A program made the position numbers and the translations under genes. Positions 1-7,002 of a stretch of DNA of 18,005 nucleotides are shown here, in pieces. The notes below the pieces were generated by a model that was not told the DNA's origin, made no database searches, and saw only the letters and a list, made by a program, of their open reading frames with translations. The stretch is from JAZKAD01 sp040389305 (lineage in GTDB: Bacteria; Pseudomonadota; Alphaproteobacteria; Rickettsiales; Rickettsiaceae). Numbering within the stretch: position 1 is the first letter of the stretch; each line of letters starts with the position of its first letter. The DNA lies in the NCBI GenBank assembly GCA_040389305.1, contig JAZKAD010000063.1:1-18005 (forward strand), written 5' to 3'.

Positions 1-1
1 A

Positions 2-2341
2 TTCACATTATCATGGCTTAAAAGATTCTTAAACACCGATGCTTCAATCGACGTCATAGCAAATACATTAAATGCTATAGGCTTTGAAGTCGAGAGCGTT
101 ACGGACAGATCCAAAGAACTAGAAGTCTTCTGCGTTGCCGAAATATTAGAAGCCATACCACATCCGAATGCCGATAAATTAAGAATTTGCACTGTGGCAA
201 GTGGCGATGGTATTTTGCAAATAGTTTGTGGAGCTCCCAATGCTAGGGCGGGGATTAAAGTAATTTTAGCAAAAGTTGGAGCCATAATCCCAAATGGTAA
301 CTTCCAAATTAAGGCTGCCGAGATTAGAGGTATTGCGAGTAACGGAATGCTATGTTCCGAAGTAGAGTTGATGATTGGATCTGAATCTGGAAGTATCGCG
401 GAACTACCAAGTCATGCTGTTGTTGGCGAAGAGTTTGCAAAATATTATGGCCTAAACGATCCCGTGATAGAGATTTCGGTGACGCCAAATCGCGGAGACT
501 GCCTTGGAGTATATTACATAGCCAAGGAGCTTGCCGCGAAAGGGCTCGGAGAGGTTCTGGACCATAAACTAGACGCAGCCATCTCGGTTGATGCTGGTGG
601 TCACTATTCTTATCCAGAATTTGCCACTCTTAATATCCGTGGTATACAAAATAAGCAAAGCCCTGAATGGCTGCAGCTTTTACTAAAAAATATTGGGCAG
701 GACCCAATCTCTGCTGTTGTTGATATTACAAATTACATATGCATGAGTTTTGCAAGGCCTATGCACGCATATGACTCGGATAAATTACATGGGGAGCTAG
801 AAGTAAATTATGCCCTTGATGGTGAAAAATTCTCAGCCTTAAATGGTAAAGAATATGAGCTTTCAAGCGAGGATCTCGTGGTGCGTGACGGCTCTAGTAT
901 ACAAGCTTTAGCGGGGATTATAGGAGGAGCTCTAAGCAGCTGCGATATGGAGACGCAAAACATTACCCTAGAATCCGCTATCTTTGACCCTATCTTGGTC
1001 GCAAAGAGTGGCAGAAGGCATAAAATCGATACCGATTCTAGACATAGATTTGAAAGAGGAGTTGATCCGGCAATTGTTATCCCTGCATTAAAGCTTGCAG
1101 CCTCTATGATCCTAGAAATATGCGGCGGGGAGTGCCTAGAAGTAGTAGAGAAAAATACCTGCCAGATAGAGCTTAAAAAACTTGCGTTTAACCCAGCAGA
1201 GTTCAGTCGCGTCACTGGCCTTAGTTTGCCAAGGGAAGAAATTGTTAGCATATTGTGCAAACTCGGCTTTGGCGCGGAGATAGAGAAAGATAATATAAAT
1301 CTCACCATCCCGAGCTTTCGTCATGATATTAGCCTGCCAGAAGATATCATTGAAGAAATCATACGTATCTATGGATATGAGCATTTGCCACCTGTAGCGC
1401 TTCCTGATCGCCGCATTTCAAGGGTGCTTACATCAACTCAGCGAAGAAGTTTTGACGCGAGGCGTATTCTAGCTAGCAAAGGTTATGATGAGCTTGTGAC
1501 ATGGTCCTTCATGGACAGCAAAAAAGTTGAAATATTTGGAAAGTTCACCCCCTCCTTGCAACTTCAGAATCCTATAAGCTCAGAGCTTGACTATATGCGT
1601 CCATCCATAATACCTAATATTCTTGGGATTATAGAGAAAAATTTAGCACGATCTTTTGAAAATCTATCCTTTTTTGAGATAGGCCCTGTATTCGGAGAAG
1701 AGGAGGTTTTGTCTATTGCAGCCGCTAAAACTGGTGATATATGCGCTAAAAATCCTCACGGGGCACTACGTAAAGCAGATCTTTTTGATGTCAAAGGCGA
1801 CATGGAAATGGTCTTGAGTGAGATGGGGCTGAAGCTAGATAAATTCTCGCTATGGGATGCTCCTGCATACTACCATCCTTACAGATCTGCATCCATCAAT
1901 CTTGGAAAAAATCTAATAGGTTATTTTGGAGAGATTCATCCAAGTGTTTTGGAAAGTTTTAATATTACAAATCCTGTGTCAGCATTCGAGCTTAACTTAA
2001 ATGCCATCCCCGAAGGTAAGCTAAAATATGGAAATAAAGGTGCATTTAATACGTCGAATTATCAATCTGTTCGCAGAGATTTTGCATTTTTAGTGAACGC
2101 AGAACATCCAGCTGGAGGGGTGATAGCATTGATACAAAGTCTTGATAAAAAACTGATACGCGAAGTATGTTTGTTCGATGTTTACGCCGGAGATAAAATT
2201 GCTCCAGGGAAGAAGTCTCTAGCTTTTAATGTTATATTCCAGGCTGACAACAGAACTCTTAGCGAAGAAGAGATCAATGCTTTGAGCGCTGCAATTATAG
2301 ATGCGATTAGCCAAAAATACGAAGCAACTCTTAGGGGGTGA
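2..2341 (+). CDS. pheT: Phenylalanine--tRNA ligase beta subunit (5' partial)
   Basis: Beta subunit of the (alpha-beta)2 phenylalanyl-tRNA synthetase, which charges tRNA-Phe in the cytoplasm. The frame is open from base 2 and reads FTLSWLKRFL at once, the standard PheT N-terminus, so only about two codons (Met-Lys) lie outside the window; the first in-window ATG-type start near 194 is internal. Visible in order: N-terminal tRNA-binding OB fold (VAEILEAIPHPNADKLRICTV region, roughly residues 40-150), the B3/4 editing region, B5, the catalytic-like core (about 480-680), and a C-terminal FDX-ACB anticodon-binding domain (VRRDFAFLV onwards). About 779 residues are present, the usual full length. 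pheS would be expected just upstream. Nothing looks damaged. Confidence 0.97.
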   Translation, partial: FTLSWLKRFLNTDASIDVIANTLNAIGFEVESVTDRSKELEVFCVAEILEAIPHPNADKLRICTVASGDGILQIVCGAPNARAGIKVILAKVGAIIPNGNFQIKAAEIRGIASNGMLCSEVELMIGSESGSIAELPSHAVVGEEFAKYYGLNDPVIEISVTPNRGDCLGVYYIAKELAAKGLGEVLDHKLDAAISVDAGGHYSYPEFATLNIRGIQNKQSPEWLQLLLKNIGQDPISAVVDITNYICMSFARPMHAYDSDKLHGELEVNYALDGEKFSALNGKEYELSSEDLVVRDGSSIQALAGIIGGALSSCDMETQNITLESAIFDPILVAKSGRRHKIDTDSRHRFERGVDPAIVIPALKLAASMILEICGGECLEVVEKNTCQIELKKLAFNPAEFSRVTGLSLPREEIVSILCKLGFGAEIEKDNINLTIPSFRHDISLPEDIIEEIIRIYGYEHLPPVALPDRRISRVLTSTQRRSFDARRILASKGYDELVTWSFMDSKKVEIFGKFTPSLQLQNPISSELDYMRPSIIPNILGIIEKNLARSFENLSFFEIGPVFGEEEVLSIAAAKTGDICAKNPHGALRKADLFDVKGDMEMVLSEMGLKLDKFSLWDAPAYYHPYRSASINLGKNLIGYFGEIHPSVLESFNITNPVSAFELNLNAIPEGKLKYGNKGAFNTSNYQSVRRDFAFLVNAEHPAGGVIALIQSLDKKLIREVCLFDVYAGDKIAPGKKSLAFNVIFQADNRTLSEEEINALSAAIIDAISQKYEATLRG

Positions 2342-2395
2342 GGTGGCAATCTTCGCCGGGGCTGCTTCGTGAATAATCCGACAGACTCTTTGTTT

Positions 2396-2456
2396 GCAAA
2401 GGACTATGAATCAAAGATTCTCCTTTGCTACAAACGATTTCGTAGAAGGTTTTTTT
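2396..2456 (+). terminator. Possible weak terminator downstream of pheT
   Basis: An 8-bp inverted repeat (GCAAAGGA at 2396-2403 with TCCTTTGC at 2421-2428, containing an inner GAATC/GATTC pair) is followed by a smaller imperfect hairpin (CTAC 2428-2431 with GTAG 2442-2445) and a run of seven T at 2450-2456. The position between convergent pheT and the LRR gene fits a terminator, but the strong hairpin is about 21 bases from the T run and the nearer one is AT-rich, so this is only a tentative call. Confidence 0.35.
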
Positions 2457-2463
2457 ACCACTC

Positions 2464-3504
2464 TTATCTACCTTTAGCTGGGCCTTCTTTTAGAGAAGGG
2501 GCTCCTCTTGGGGCTCCAGTCTCAGAAACTGACGCGCTTCCCTCCCTGAGAGAGCTTATAACTTCGCTAACACCGGGAATATTTTGGGGGCTTGTTGCAG
2601 CGGGAGCATTAGCTCTTAGTGCGCGTTCAGCGTCATCACCGATGTTGTTGGCGCTTACATTAAGAGGTGTAAGAGTAATGTTTTGAGCTAGCGCAGTTGC
2701 TCCTGGACGCGCTACTTCTGCTACAGTGGGAGCATTTCTTCTTAGATTTCTTCTTGTTGCGCTCTCAAATAATGCATTTCTTCCGGCGGGGCCGATTTTG
2801 TTGTCGGTTGCATGAAGATACTCAATGGTAGTGTTTTCAGCTAGCGCAGTTGCTCCAGCATCACCGATCTTGTTGCCACTTACATTAAGAGTTGTAAGAG
2901 TTTCGTTTTTAGCTAGCGCCTCTGCTCCAGCATCACCGATTTTGTTGTGGCTTACCCAAAGAGTCCTGATAGTTTTGTTTTGAGATAGTGCCTCTACTCC
3001 AGCATCACCGATGTTGGTGCGGTTTGCAAAAAGATGGGTAATAGTTTCGTTTTGAGCTAACGCCTCTGCTCCAGCATCACTGATGTTATTGCCAGCTACA
3101 TCAAGAATCGTAATAGTAGTGTTTCTAGCGAGTGCAATTGCTCCAGCAGGACCAATGTTGTTGTAACTCACATCAAGGCTGGTGATACGTGGATTACCTT
3201 CTAGGTGCTTGCAAATGATTATTATATCGTCATCAGTTAAACTTTTGTCATGTAAATCTAAATACCTATCGGCTGGACTCATCTTATCTATAGTGTCTAT
3301 TATAGTTTTTAGATGTTTTGGAACTTCATTTGTTGGCATCGTCGTTCTCCTTATTGCTTCTTGAGAGAGGGTCACTACTACTGCATCGACTGGAGCACGA
3401 GTGCTTAATGAAGAATCAGCTGGTGCAGGTGCTACTCTACTATTTACAAGTTCAACTCTAACAGGTGCAGATGATTCTAGAAACGAAGTTCTTAATGAAA
3501 TCAT
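2464..3504 (-). CDS. Leucine-rich-repeat protein, ribonuclease-inhibitor-like repeats
   Basis: Protein of 346 residues (or 291 from the internal start below) dominated by LRR units of 24 residues with the pattern [IL]T.L.V..N.IGDAGA.ALA.N.T. Seven clear units lie at about residues 107-250 and 278-301. A cap-like unit precedes them (about 81-106) and a 27-residue degraded unit (251-277) separates the last two. The DAGA.ALA signature is that of ribonuclease-inhibitor/NLR-type LRRs, which normally mediate protein-protein contacts. There is no signal peptide or membrane segment. The first 55 residues are Ala/Pro/Ser/Val-rich and probably disordered. The last 30 are an SLREG...SLKEGPAKGR tail derived from a palindromic repeat. 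Target is unknown; in an intracellular bacterium a host-directed effector is plausible but is inference only. It converges on pheT. Confidence 0.8.
   Translation of the reverse strand: MISLRTSFLESSAPVRVELVNSRVAPAPADSSLSTRAPVDAVVVTLSQEAIRRTTMPTNEVPKHLKTIIDTIDKMSPADRYLDLHDKSLTDDDIIIICKHLEGNPRITSLDVSYNNIGPAGAIALARNTTITILDVAGNNISDAGAEALAQNETITHLFANRTNIGDAGVEALSQNKTIRTLWVSHNKIGDAGAEALAKNETLTTLNVSGNKIGDAGATALAENTTIEYLHATDNKIGPAGRNALFESATRRNLRRNAPTVAEVARPGATALAQNITLTPLNVSANNIGDDAERALRANAPAATSPQNIPGVSEVISSLREGSASVSETGAPRGAPSLKEGPAKGR
2475..2560. repeat. Degenerate palindromic repeat-like element inside the LRR gene 3' end
   Basis: The segment is rich in short inverted repeats (CCTTCT/AGAAGG near 2483-2499; CAGT/ACTG around 2518-2532) and carries a direct repeat GGGGCTCC at 2498-2505 and 2510-2517. 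Its two strands translate to similar peptides: plus strand SFREGAPLGAPVSETDALP then SLRE; minus strand SLREGSASVSETGAPRGAP then SLKEG. That symmetry is what an imperfect palindrome produces. It supplies the C-terminal 30 or so codons of the LRR gene. Whether it is a dispersed genomic repeat cannot be seen from one copy. Confidence 0.4.
2602..3186 (-). repeat. 72-bp tandem repeats encoding the LRR units
   Basis: Seven recognisable 72-bp units plus one degenerate, slightly longer unit. They are easily seen on the plus strand as recurring GCTCCAGCATCACCGAT-type cores about every 72 bases (for example near 2850, 2920, 2995 and 3070). Conservation at the DNA level, not only in the protein, suggests copying by slippage or unequal recombination rather than old divergence. 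Confidence 0.85.
3347..3352 (-). promoter_or_regulatory. Strong Shine-Dalgarno before an internal LRR-gene start
   Basis: On the minus strand AAGGAG lies 7 bases before an in-frame ATG at 3339 (Met56, MPTNEV). The upstream ATG at 3504 has no recognisable Shine-Dalgarno. This makes 3339 a serious candidate for the true start, giving a 291-residue protein. The longer frame is kept in the gene entry because residues 1-55 have no stop and a biased, protein-like composition. Confidence 0.5.
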
Positions 3505-3853
3505 AACAATTATTCACTACATGATTGATTATTATCACAGTAGCATAAGTGTTGATGATTGTTAAGAGAAGTTTTATAGTAAGTGTATAATGGGAGGGTT
3601 ATCCTTGATGTGGTATTTAAAGAAGATACTAGCGGCGTAGGGAATAGTCTCAAGCGGTATGAACTTATGCAATTTCGCTTCTTTTTGAGGGCTTTAATTC
3701 GTTCTCTTTATTTTTTGCGATATAAACTGAATCGGTATTAGCGATAGGGCGCTAAGTCTATATATTGCATAACACAACTTCTACATCATTCTCATCTCTA
3801 TAATTACAAATTCCTACCCCCTTATACCTCATTAATCCAAACACGAGCAATAT
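3505..3853. other. Non-coding gap between divergent LRR gene and holin gene
   Basis: 349 bases with no credible gene in any frame, AT-rich, between a minus-strand and a plus-strand gene. The best promoter-like signal on the plus strand is TTAAGA (3562-3567), an 18-base spacer and a perfect TATAAT (3586-3591). It would start transcripts about 260 bases before the holin gene. No tRNA, structured RNA or long repeat is recognisable. Confidence 0.5.
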
Positions 3854-4303
3854 ATGATCACATTACTTGCATCCATTGCGGGATTTGTCACGTCTATTAT
3901 CCCGGAAATACTCAAATTCTTGCGCGATATGCGGGATAAAAAACATGAACTACAAATTATGGATAGGCAGATCCAATACACTCAAAACTCTAGCCAGAGA
4001 GCTATTGAAGAAATCCATATTGCAAGAGATATAGCAGAGCATATTTCTCTCTATAGCACTTACAAAACAGGCATATCATGGATAGATGCCCTAAATGGCT
4101 CGGTCCGTCCAGTGCTAGCTTATAGCTTTTTTCTTCTTTATGCCGCAATGAAGTATATCCAGTTTAGCGCTATTTGCAGCAGCAAATTAGCAATTGAATA
4201 TATGGATGTTCTATGGAGCATAGATGACCAAGCAATTTTTGCTGGAATCATAAGCTTTTATTTCGGTCAGCGTACCTTTAGCAAAATGCTGCGAGGTAAA
4301 TAA
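3854..4303 (+). CDS. Phage/GTA-type 3-TM holin-like protein
   Basis: A 149-residue small membrane protein. An N-terminal hydrophobic segment (about 2-22) is followed by a charged, helical, probably coiled stretch (about 23-70). Then comes the segment W.DALNGSVRPVLAYSFF and a membrane helix (about 85-108), and a last hydrophobic segment near 132-142. The DALNG.VRPVLAY region resembles the GTA_holin_3TM family, whose members are assigned to inner-membrane permeabilisation for release of phage or gene-transfer-agent particles. Its stop overlaps the start of the lysozyme gene (TAATG), the usual holin-endolysin coupling. No capsid, tail, integrase or terminase gene lies nearby, so this is an isolated lysis module. 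Function is inferred from family resemblance and neighbour. Confidence 0.75.
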   Translation: MITLLASIAGFVTSIIPEILKFLRDMRDKKHELQIMDRQIQYTQNSSQRAIEEIHIARDIAEHISLYSTYKTGISWIDALNGSVRPVLAYSFFLLYAAMKYIQFSAICSSKLAIEYMDVLWSIDDQAIFAGIISFYFGQRTFSKMLRGK

Positions 4304-4743
4304 TGATAAGCTATACATCGGAGGGAGGTTTTAACCTCATTAAAAAATTTGAAGGTTTTATGGGTGCGCCATATACCTGCGCTGGCGGAAAGAAAACAAT
4401 AGGCTACGGACATGTAATGCTAGATGGAGAAGAGTGGCAAACTATCTCCGAAGAGTCTGCTGAGGAAATTTTACGACAGGACTTATGTATCTCAGAACAA
4501 GCTGTGCTTCGGAATATCAATGTATCCCTATGTCAAAATCAATTTGACGCTTTGGTGTCCTTAACATTCAATATAGGCTCTGCTGCTTTGCAAAGATCAA
4601 CTTTAAGACAAAAAATTAACGTAAATGCAGCTACAGATGAAATCACTCATGAATTCATGAGATGGGTTTATGCGGGAGGCCGCGCTTTGGCGGGGCTTGC
4701 TAAAAGAAGGTGCGAAGAAGCAAGGTTATACAGTCAAAATTAA
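4303..4743 (+). CDS. Endolysin, GH24 phage-type lysozyme
   Basis: A 146-residue muramidase of glycoside hydrolase family 24, predicted to cut the MurNAc-GlcNAc bond of peptidoglycan. The catalytic triad follows the endolysin spacing E-8-[D/C]-5-T: Glu17, Cys26, Thr32, followed by IGYGH (33-37). The family motif QFDALVSLTFNIG is near residues 83-96. Having Cys in place of Asp is a known variant, so the enzyme looks intact. There is no signal peptide or signal-anchor, so export to the periplasm should depend on the holin encoded by the overlapping upstream gene. Length is normal for a minimal single-domain endolysin. The gene ends just before a strong terminator. Confidence 0.92.
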   Translation: MISYTSEGGFNLIKKFEGFMGAPYTCAGGKKTIGYGHVMLDGEEWQTISEESAEEILRQDLCISEQAVLRNINVSLCQNQFDALVSLTFNIGSAALQRSTLRQKINVNAATDEITHEFMRWVYAGGRALAGLAKRRCEEARLYSQN

Positions 4744-4774
4744 AGCTACCTATAGACTACCTAGTGATATTACA

Positions 4775-4810
4775 AGCGGGTTTGTTCTTTAAGAACGGCT
4801 CGCTTTTTTT
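4775..4810 (+). terminator. Rho-independent terminator after the lysis pair
   Basis: Near-perfect hairpin: arm beginning AGCGGG at 4775 pairs with the arm ending GCTCGCT at 4804. The apical stem is GTTCT/AGAAC with a three-base loop, there are a few G-T pairs and one bulged T, and a run of seven T (4804-4810) follows directly. It separates the holin-lysozyme transcript from ubiE. Confidence 0.85.
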
Positions 4811-4818
4811 ATGCATTC

Positions 4819-4848
4819 TTGACAAGGTCATAGATCTTGGGTCATAAT
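4819..4848 (+). promoter_or_regulatory. Sigma-70-type promoter for ubiE-ubiB
   Basis: Perfect -35 TTGACA (4819-4824), 18-base spacer, -10 CATAAT (4843-4848, five of six consensus bases). It sits directly after the upstream terminator and about 30 bases before the ubiE start, so ubiE-ubiB has its own promoter. Confidence 0.7.
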
Positions 4849-4879
4849 ATAGGCTATTAATTTTGATGCGATACTTTTA

Positions 4880-5647
4880 GTGCAAAAAACCCCAGACAAA
4901 GAAACATTCTTCGGCTTCAAAAAAGTTCCTTTCGCAGATAAAGCAAGGATGGTCGGAGAAGTTTTTTCCTCTGTAGCTAGTAAATACGATCTTATGAACG
5001 ACGCAATGAGTCTTGGTGTGCATCGTATCTGGAAAAGGCAGTTTGTGGATCTCGTGCCTAGCTCTGCAATGCGTTTACTTGATGTTGCAGGTGGTACTGG
5101 CGATGTCGCTATTAGATGTCACGAAAAATTACATAACGCGAAGAGTGGCACTCCAGAGATTACTATCTGCGATATCAATCATGAAATGCTACTAGAGGGT
5201 AGGGGGAAAGCTGTAAATCACAATATCCTAAAAAATATGTATTACGTTCAAGGTGACGCTGAGGATCTGCCATTTCCGGACAATACCTTCGATTGTTATA
5301 CTATTGCCTTTGGTATTAGAAATGTTACTAATATCGATGCTGCTCTTAGTGAAAGTTACCGCGTTTTAAAGCCGGGCGGGAAGTTTTTGTGCCTAGAATT
5401 CTCTAAGGTTAATTCTCTAATCATAGAAAAATTTTACGATCTTTATTCTATGCATATTATACCCCAAATTGGCAGATGCATTGCGGGCGACAGGGATGCA
5501 TATCAGTACTTAGTGGAAAGCATACGTAAGTTCCCGGACCAGCACAAATTCACCTCCTTAATAGAGGGAGTTGGGTATCAGGCTGTGCGTCATACGAATT
5601 TAACCTTTGGCGTTGCGGCAATACATGTGGCATATAAAAAATGCTAG
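4880..5647 (+). CDS. ubiE: Ubiquinone/menaquinone C-methyltransferase UbiE
   Basis: SAM-dependent C-methyltransferase of quinone biosynthesis (methylates the demethylated benzoquinol ring in ubiquinone synthesis). 255 residues, matching the family. FGFKKVPFADKARMVGEVFSS near the N-terminus and KYDLMNDAMSLGVHR.WK (about 35-52) are UbiE hallmarks. SAM motif I is LLDVAGGTGDVA (66-77); GIRNV and RVLKPGG.FLCLEFS follow. The start is GTG; an in-frame TAG at 4850-4852 excludes a longer reading. No clear Shine-Dalgarno. The stop overlaps the ubiB start (ATGCTAG), so the two are translationally coupled. Confidence 0.95.
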   Translation: MQKTPDKETFFGFKKVPFADKARMVGEVFSSVASKYDLMNDAMSLGVHRIWKRQFVDLVPSSAMRLLDVAGGTGDVAIRCHEKLHNAKSGTPEITICDINHEMLLEGRGKAVNHNILKNMYYVQGDAEDLPFPDNTFDCYTIAFGIRNVTNIDAALSESYRVLKPGGKFLCLEFSKVNSLIIEKFYDLYSMHIIPQIGRCIAGDRDAYQYLVESIRKFPDQHKFTSLIEGVGYQAVRHTNLTFGVAAIHVAYKKC

Positions 5648-6918
5648 AGCTCTTCCGCGTTATCTATATTTTGACTCGCTTTAGAATTTGGGGTTATTTG
5701 TACCGAAAAAGCAATGATGCCGCTTTCGGCGAGGCTCTTAGCCTAGCTCTTCAAAAACTTGGTCCAGTTTATATTAAACTTGGACAAACCTTATCTACTC
5801 GCGCAGACATTATAGGACCTGATCTTGCTTCCTCCTTGGCTGGGCTGCAGGATAAACTCCCTCCATTTTCGCATGATAAAGCCATCAAGATTTTCGAGTC
5901 AGAAACGGGGCGGCAAATCGCAGATATTTTTGCCGAATTTGATAAAGCCCCAGTTGCAGCAGCATCAATAGCGCAGGTGCATAAAGCTACTTTGCAGGGC
6001 GGCNNNNNNNNNNTGAAAATTATGCGCCCTGATATTGCAAAAGAATATGCCAAAGATATTCGGTTTTTATATTTTATTGCGAAAATCCTAGAAAAGCGCT
6101 ATCCGAAATTAAAGCCCGTCTCCATGATTGATATCTTCCATGCGTCCATGAAACGTGAGCTTGATTTTAGGCTGGAAGCTTCCGCGTATTCTGAAATGCG
6201 CGATAATTTTATAAATGACGATTCTGTATATATACCAGAAGTGCATTGGGCAGCTACTACGCAAAAGGTTTTGGTCACTTCCTGGGTAGATGGGGTGTCT
6301 ATATATAACCGCAAAGAGGTATTAAAACTAGGGATTGATCCAATCTCTTTATCTGAAAAAGTCGCGGTGATGTTCTTTAACCAGTCATATCGCGATGGTT
6401 TTTTTCATGCAGATCTTCATCCTGGGAATATCTTTGTAACGAAAGATGCGAGGATAGCTCTCATAGACTTTGGTATTACCGGACGCCTCCGAGAGGAAGA
6501 TAGATTCGCAGTTGCGGAAATTGTTTTTGGCATAATAAAGCGTGATTATATTTTTGTTGCTAAAACTTATAAGCACGCTGGGTATATCTCTAAAAATACA
6601 GACATTTATCTATTTGCAGAACGAACTAGAGCTATTTGTGAACCGATTGCTGGCCTTGCGCTTAAAGACATTTCGCTTGCAAAAATTCTAGAACAACTAT
6701 TCAATTTCACTGAAGAATTTGATATGACGGCGCAACCTCAATTAATTCTCTTGCAGAAAAGTATGGTGATACTAGAGGGGATTGGTCTTAGCCTAAATAG
6801 TGACATCAATATGTGGAAACTTGCAGAGCCTTGGATTAAAAAATGGGCCGTAAAAAACATTAGCCCAGAGGCAAAGTTAATCCGGTTGGTAAAGAACTGG
6901 ATTGAAGAGAGATTTTAA
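5641..6918 (+). CDS. ubiB: UbiB/COQ8-family atypical kinase-like protein, short C-terminus
   Basis: Member of the UbiB/ABC1/COQ8 atypical kinase-ATPase family needed for ubiquinone synthesis. Visible are KLGQ (KxGQ motif, 46-49), the Ala-rich loop AAASIAQVH (about 106-114), the ATP-binding Lys126 just after the N gap, HADLHPGN (about 256-263) and the DFG triplet (276-278). It lies 7 bp into the ubiE end, the conserved ubiE-ubiB arrangement. At 425 residues it is shorter than the roughly 546 of E. coli UbiB and ends after W..K..., with no C-terminal transmembrane pair. No continuation is visible in other frames beyond the stop, so this looks like a natural shortening rather than a frameshift. 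The 10 N at 6004-6013 cover the residues just before Lys126; the NTG codon fits Val of the usual VAVK. Confidence 0.93.
   Translation: MLELFRVIYILTRFRIWGYLYRKSNDAAFGEALSLALQKLGPVYIKLGQTLSTRADIIGPDLASSLAGLQDKLPPFSHDKAIKIFESETGRQIADIFAEFDKAPVAAASIAQVHKATLQGGXXXXKIMRPDIAKEYAKDIRFLYFIAKILEKRYPKLKPVSMIDIFHASMKRELDFRLEASAYSEMRDNFINDDSVYIPEVHWAATTQKVLVTSWVDGVSIYNRKEVLKLGIDPISLSEKVAVMFFNQSYRDGFFHADLHPGNIFVTKDARIALIDFGITGRLREEDRFAVAEIVFGIIKRDYIFVAKTYKHAGYISKNTDIYLFAERTRAICEPIAGLALKDISLAKILEQLFNFTEEFDMTAQPQLILLQKSMVILEGIGLSLNSDINMWKLAEPWIKKWAVKNISPEAKLIRLVKNWIEERF
6004..6013. other. 10-base run of N inside ubiB
   Basis: Unresolved bases, not biology. The ubiB frame is the same on both sides, and a four-residue fill before Lys126 fits the expected E-V-A-V-K strand, so the real length may well be 10. 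Confidence 0.95.
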
Positions 6919-7002
6919 CTTAGGTTAACTGAGCGCTCGACTTCTAGCAAACTTCAGAGTATATATCCTAGCTAACTTAATATTAAATATTTCAGTACAT
7001 AT

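Noticed and set aside
2369..2686. 105-aa plus-strand ORF over the LRR gene end
   Set aside because: Antisense shadow of the LRR repeats and of the palindromic segment; no family features of its own.
2602..3186. Regularly spaced repeats suggesting a CRISPR array
   Set aside because: The 72-bp period is translated as LRR units with no unique spacers; it is coding tandem repetition.
3854..4743. A prophage or full gene-transfer-agent cluster
   Set aside because: Only holin and endolysin are present; flanks are an LRR gene and ubiE, with no capsid, portal, terminase, tail or integrase gene.
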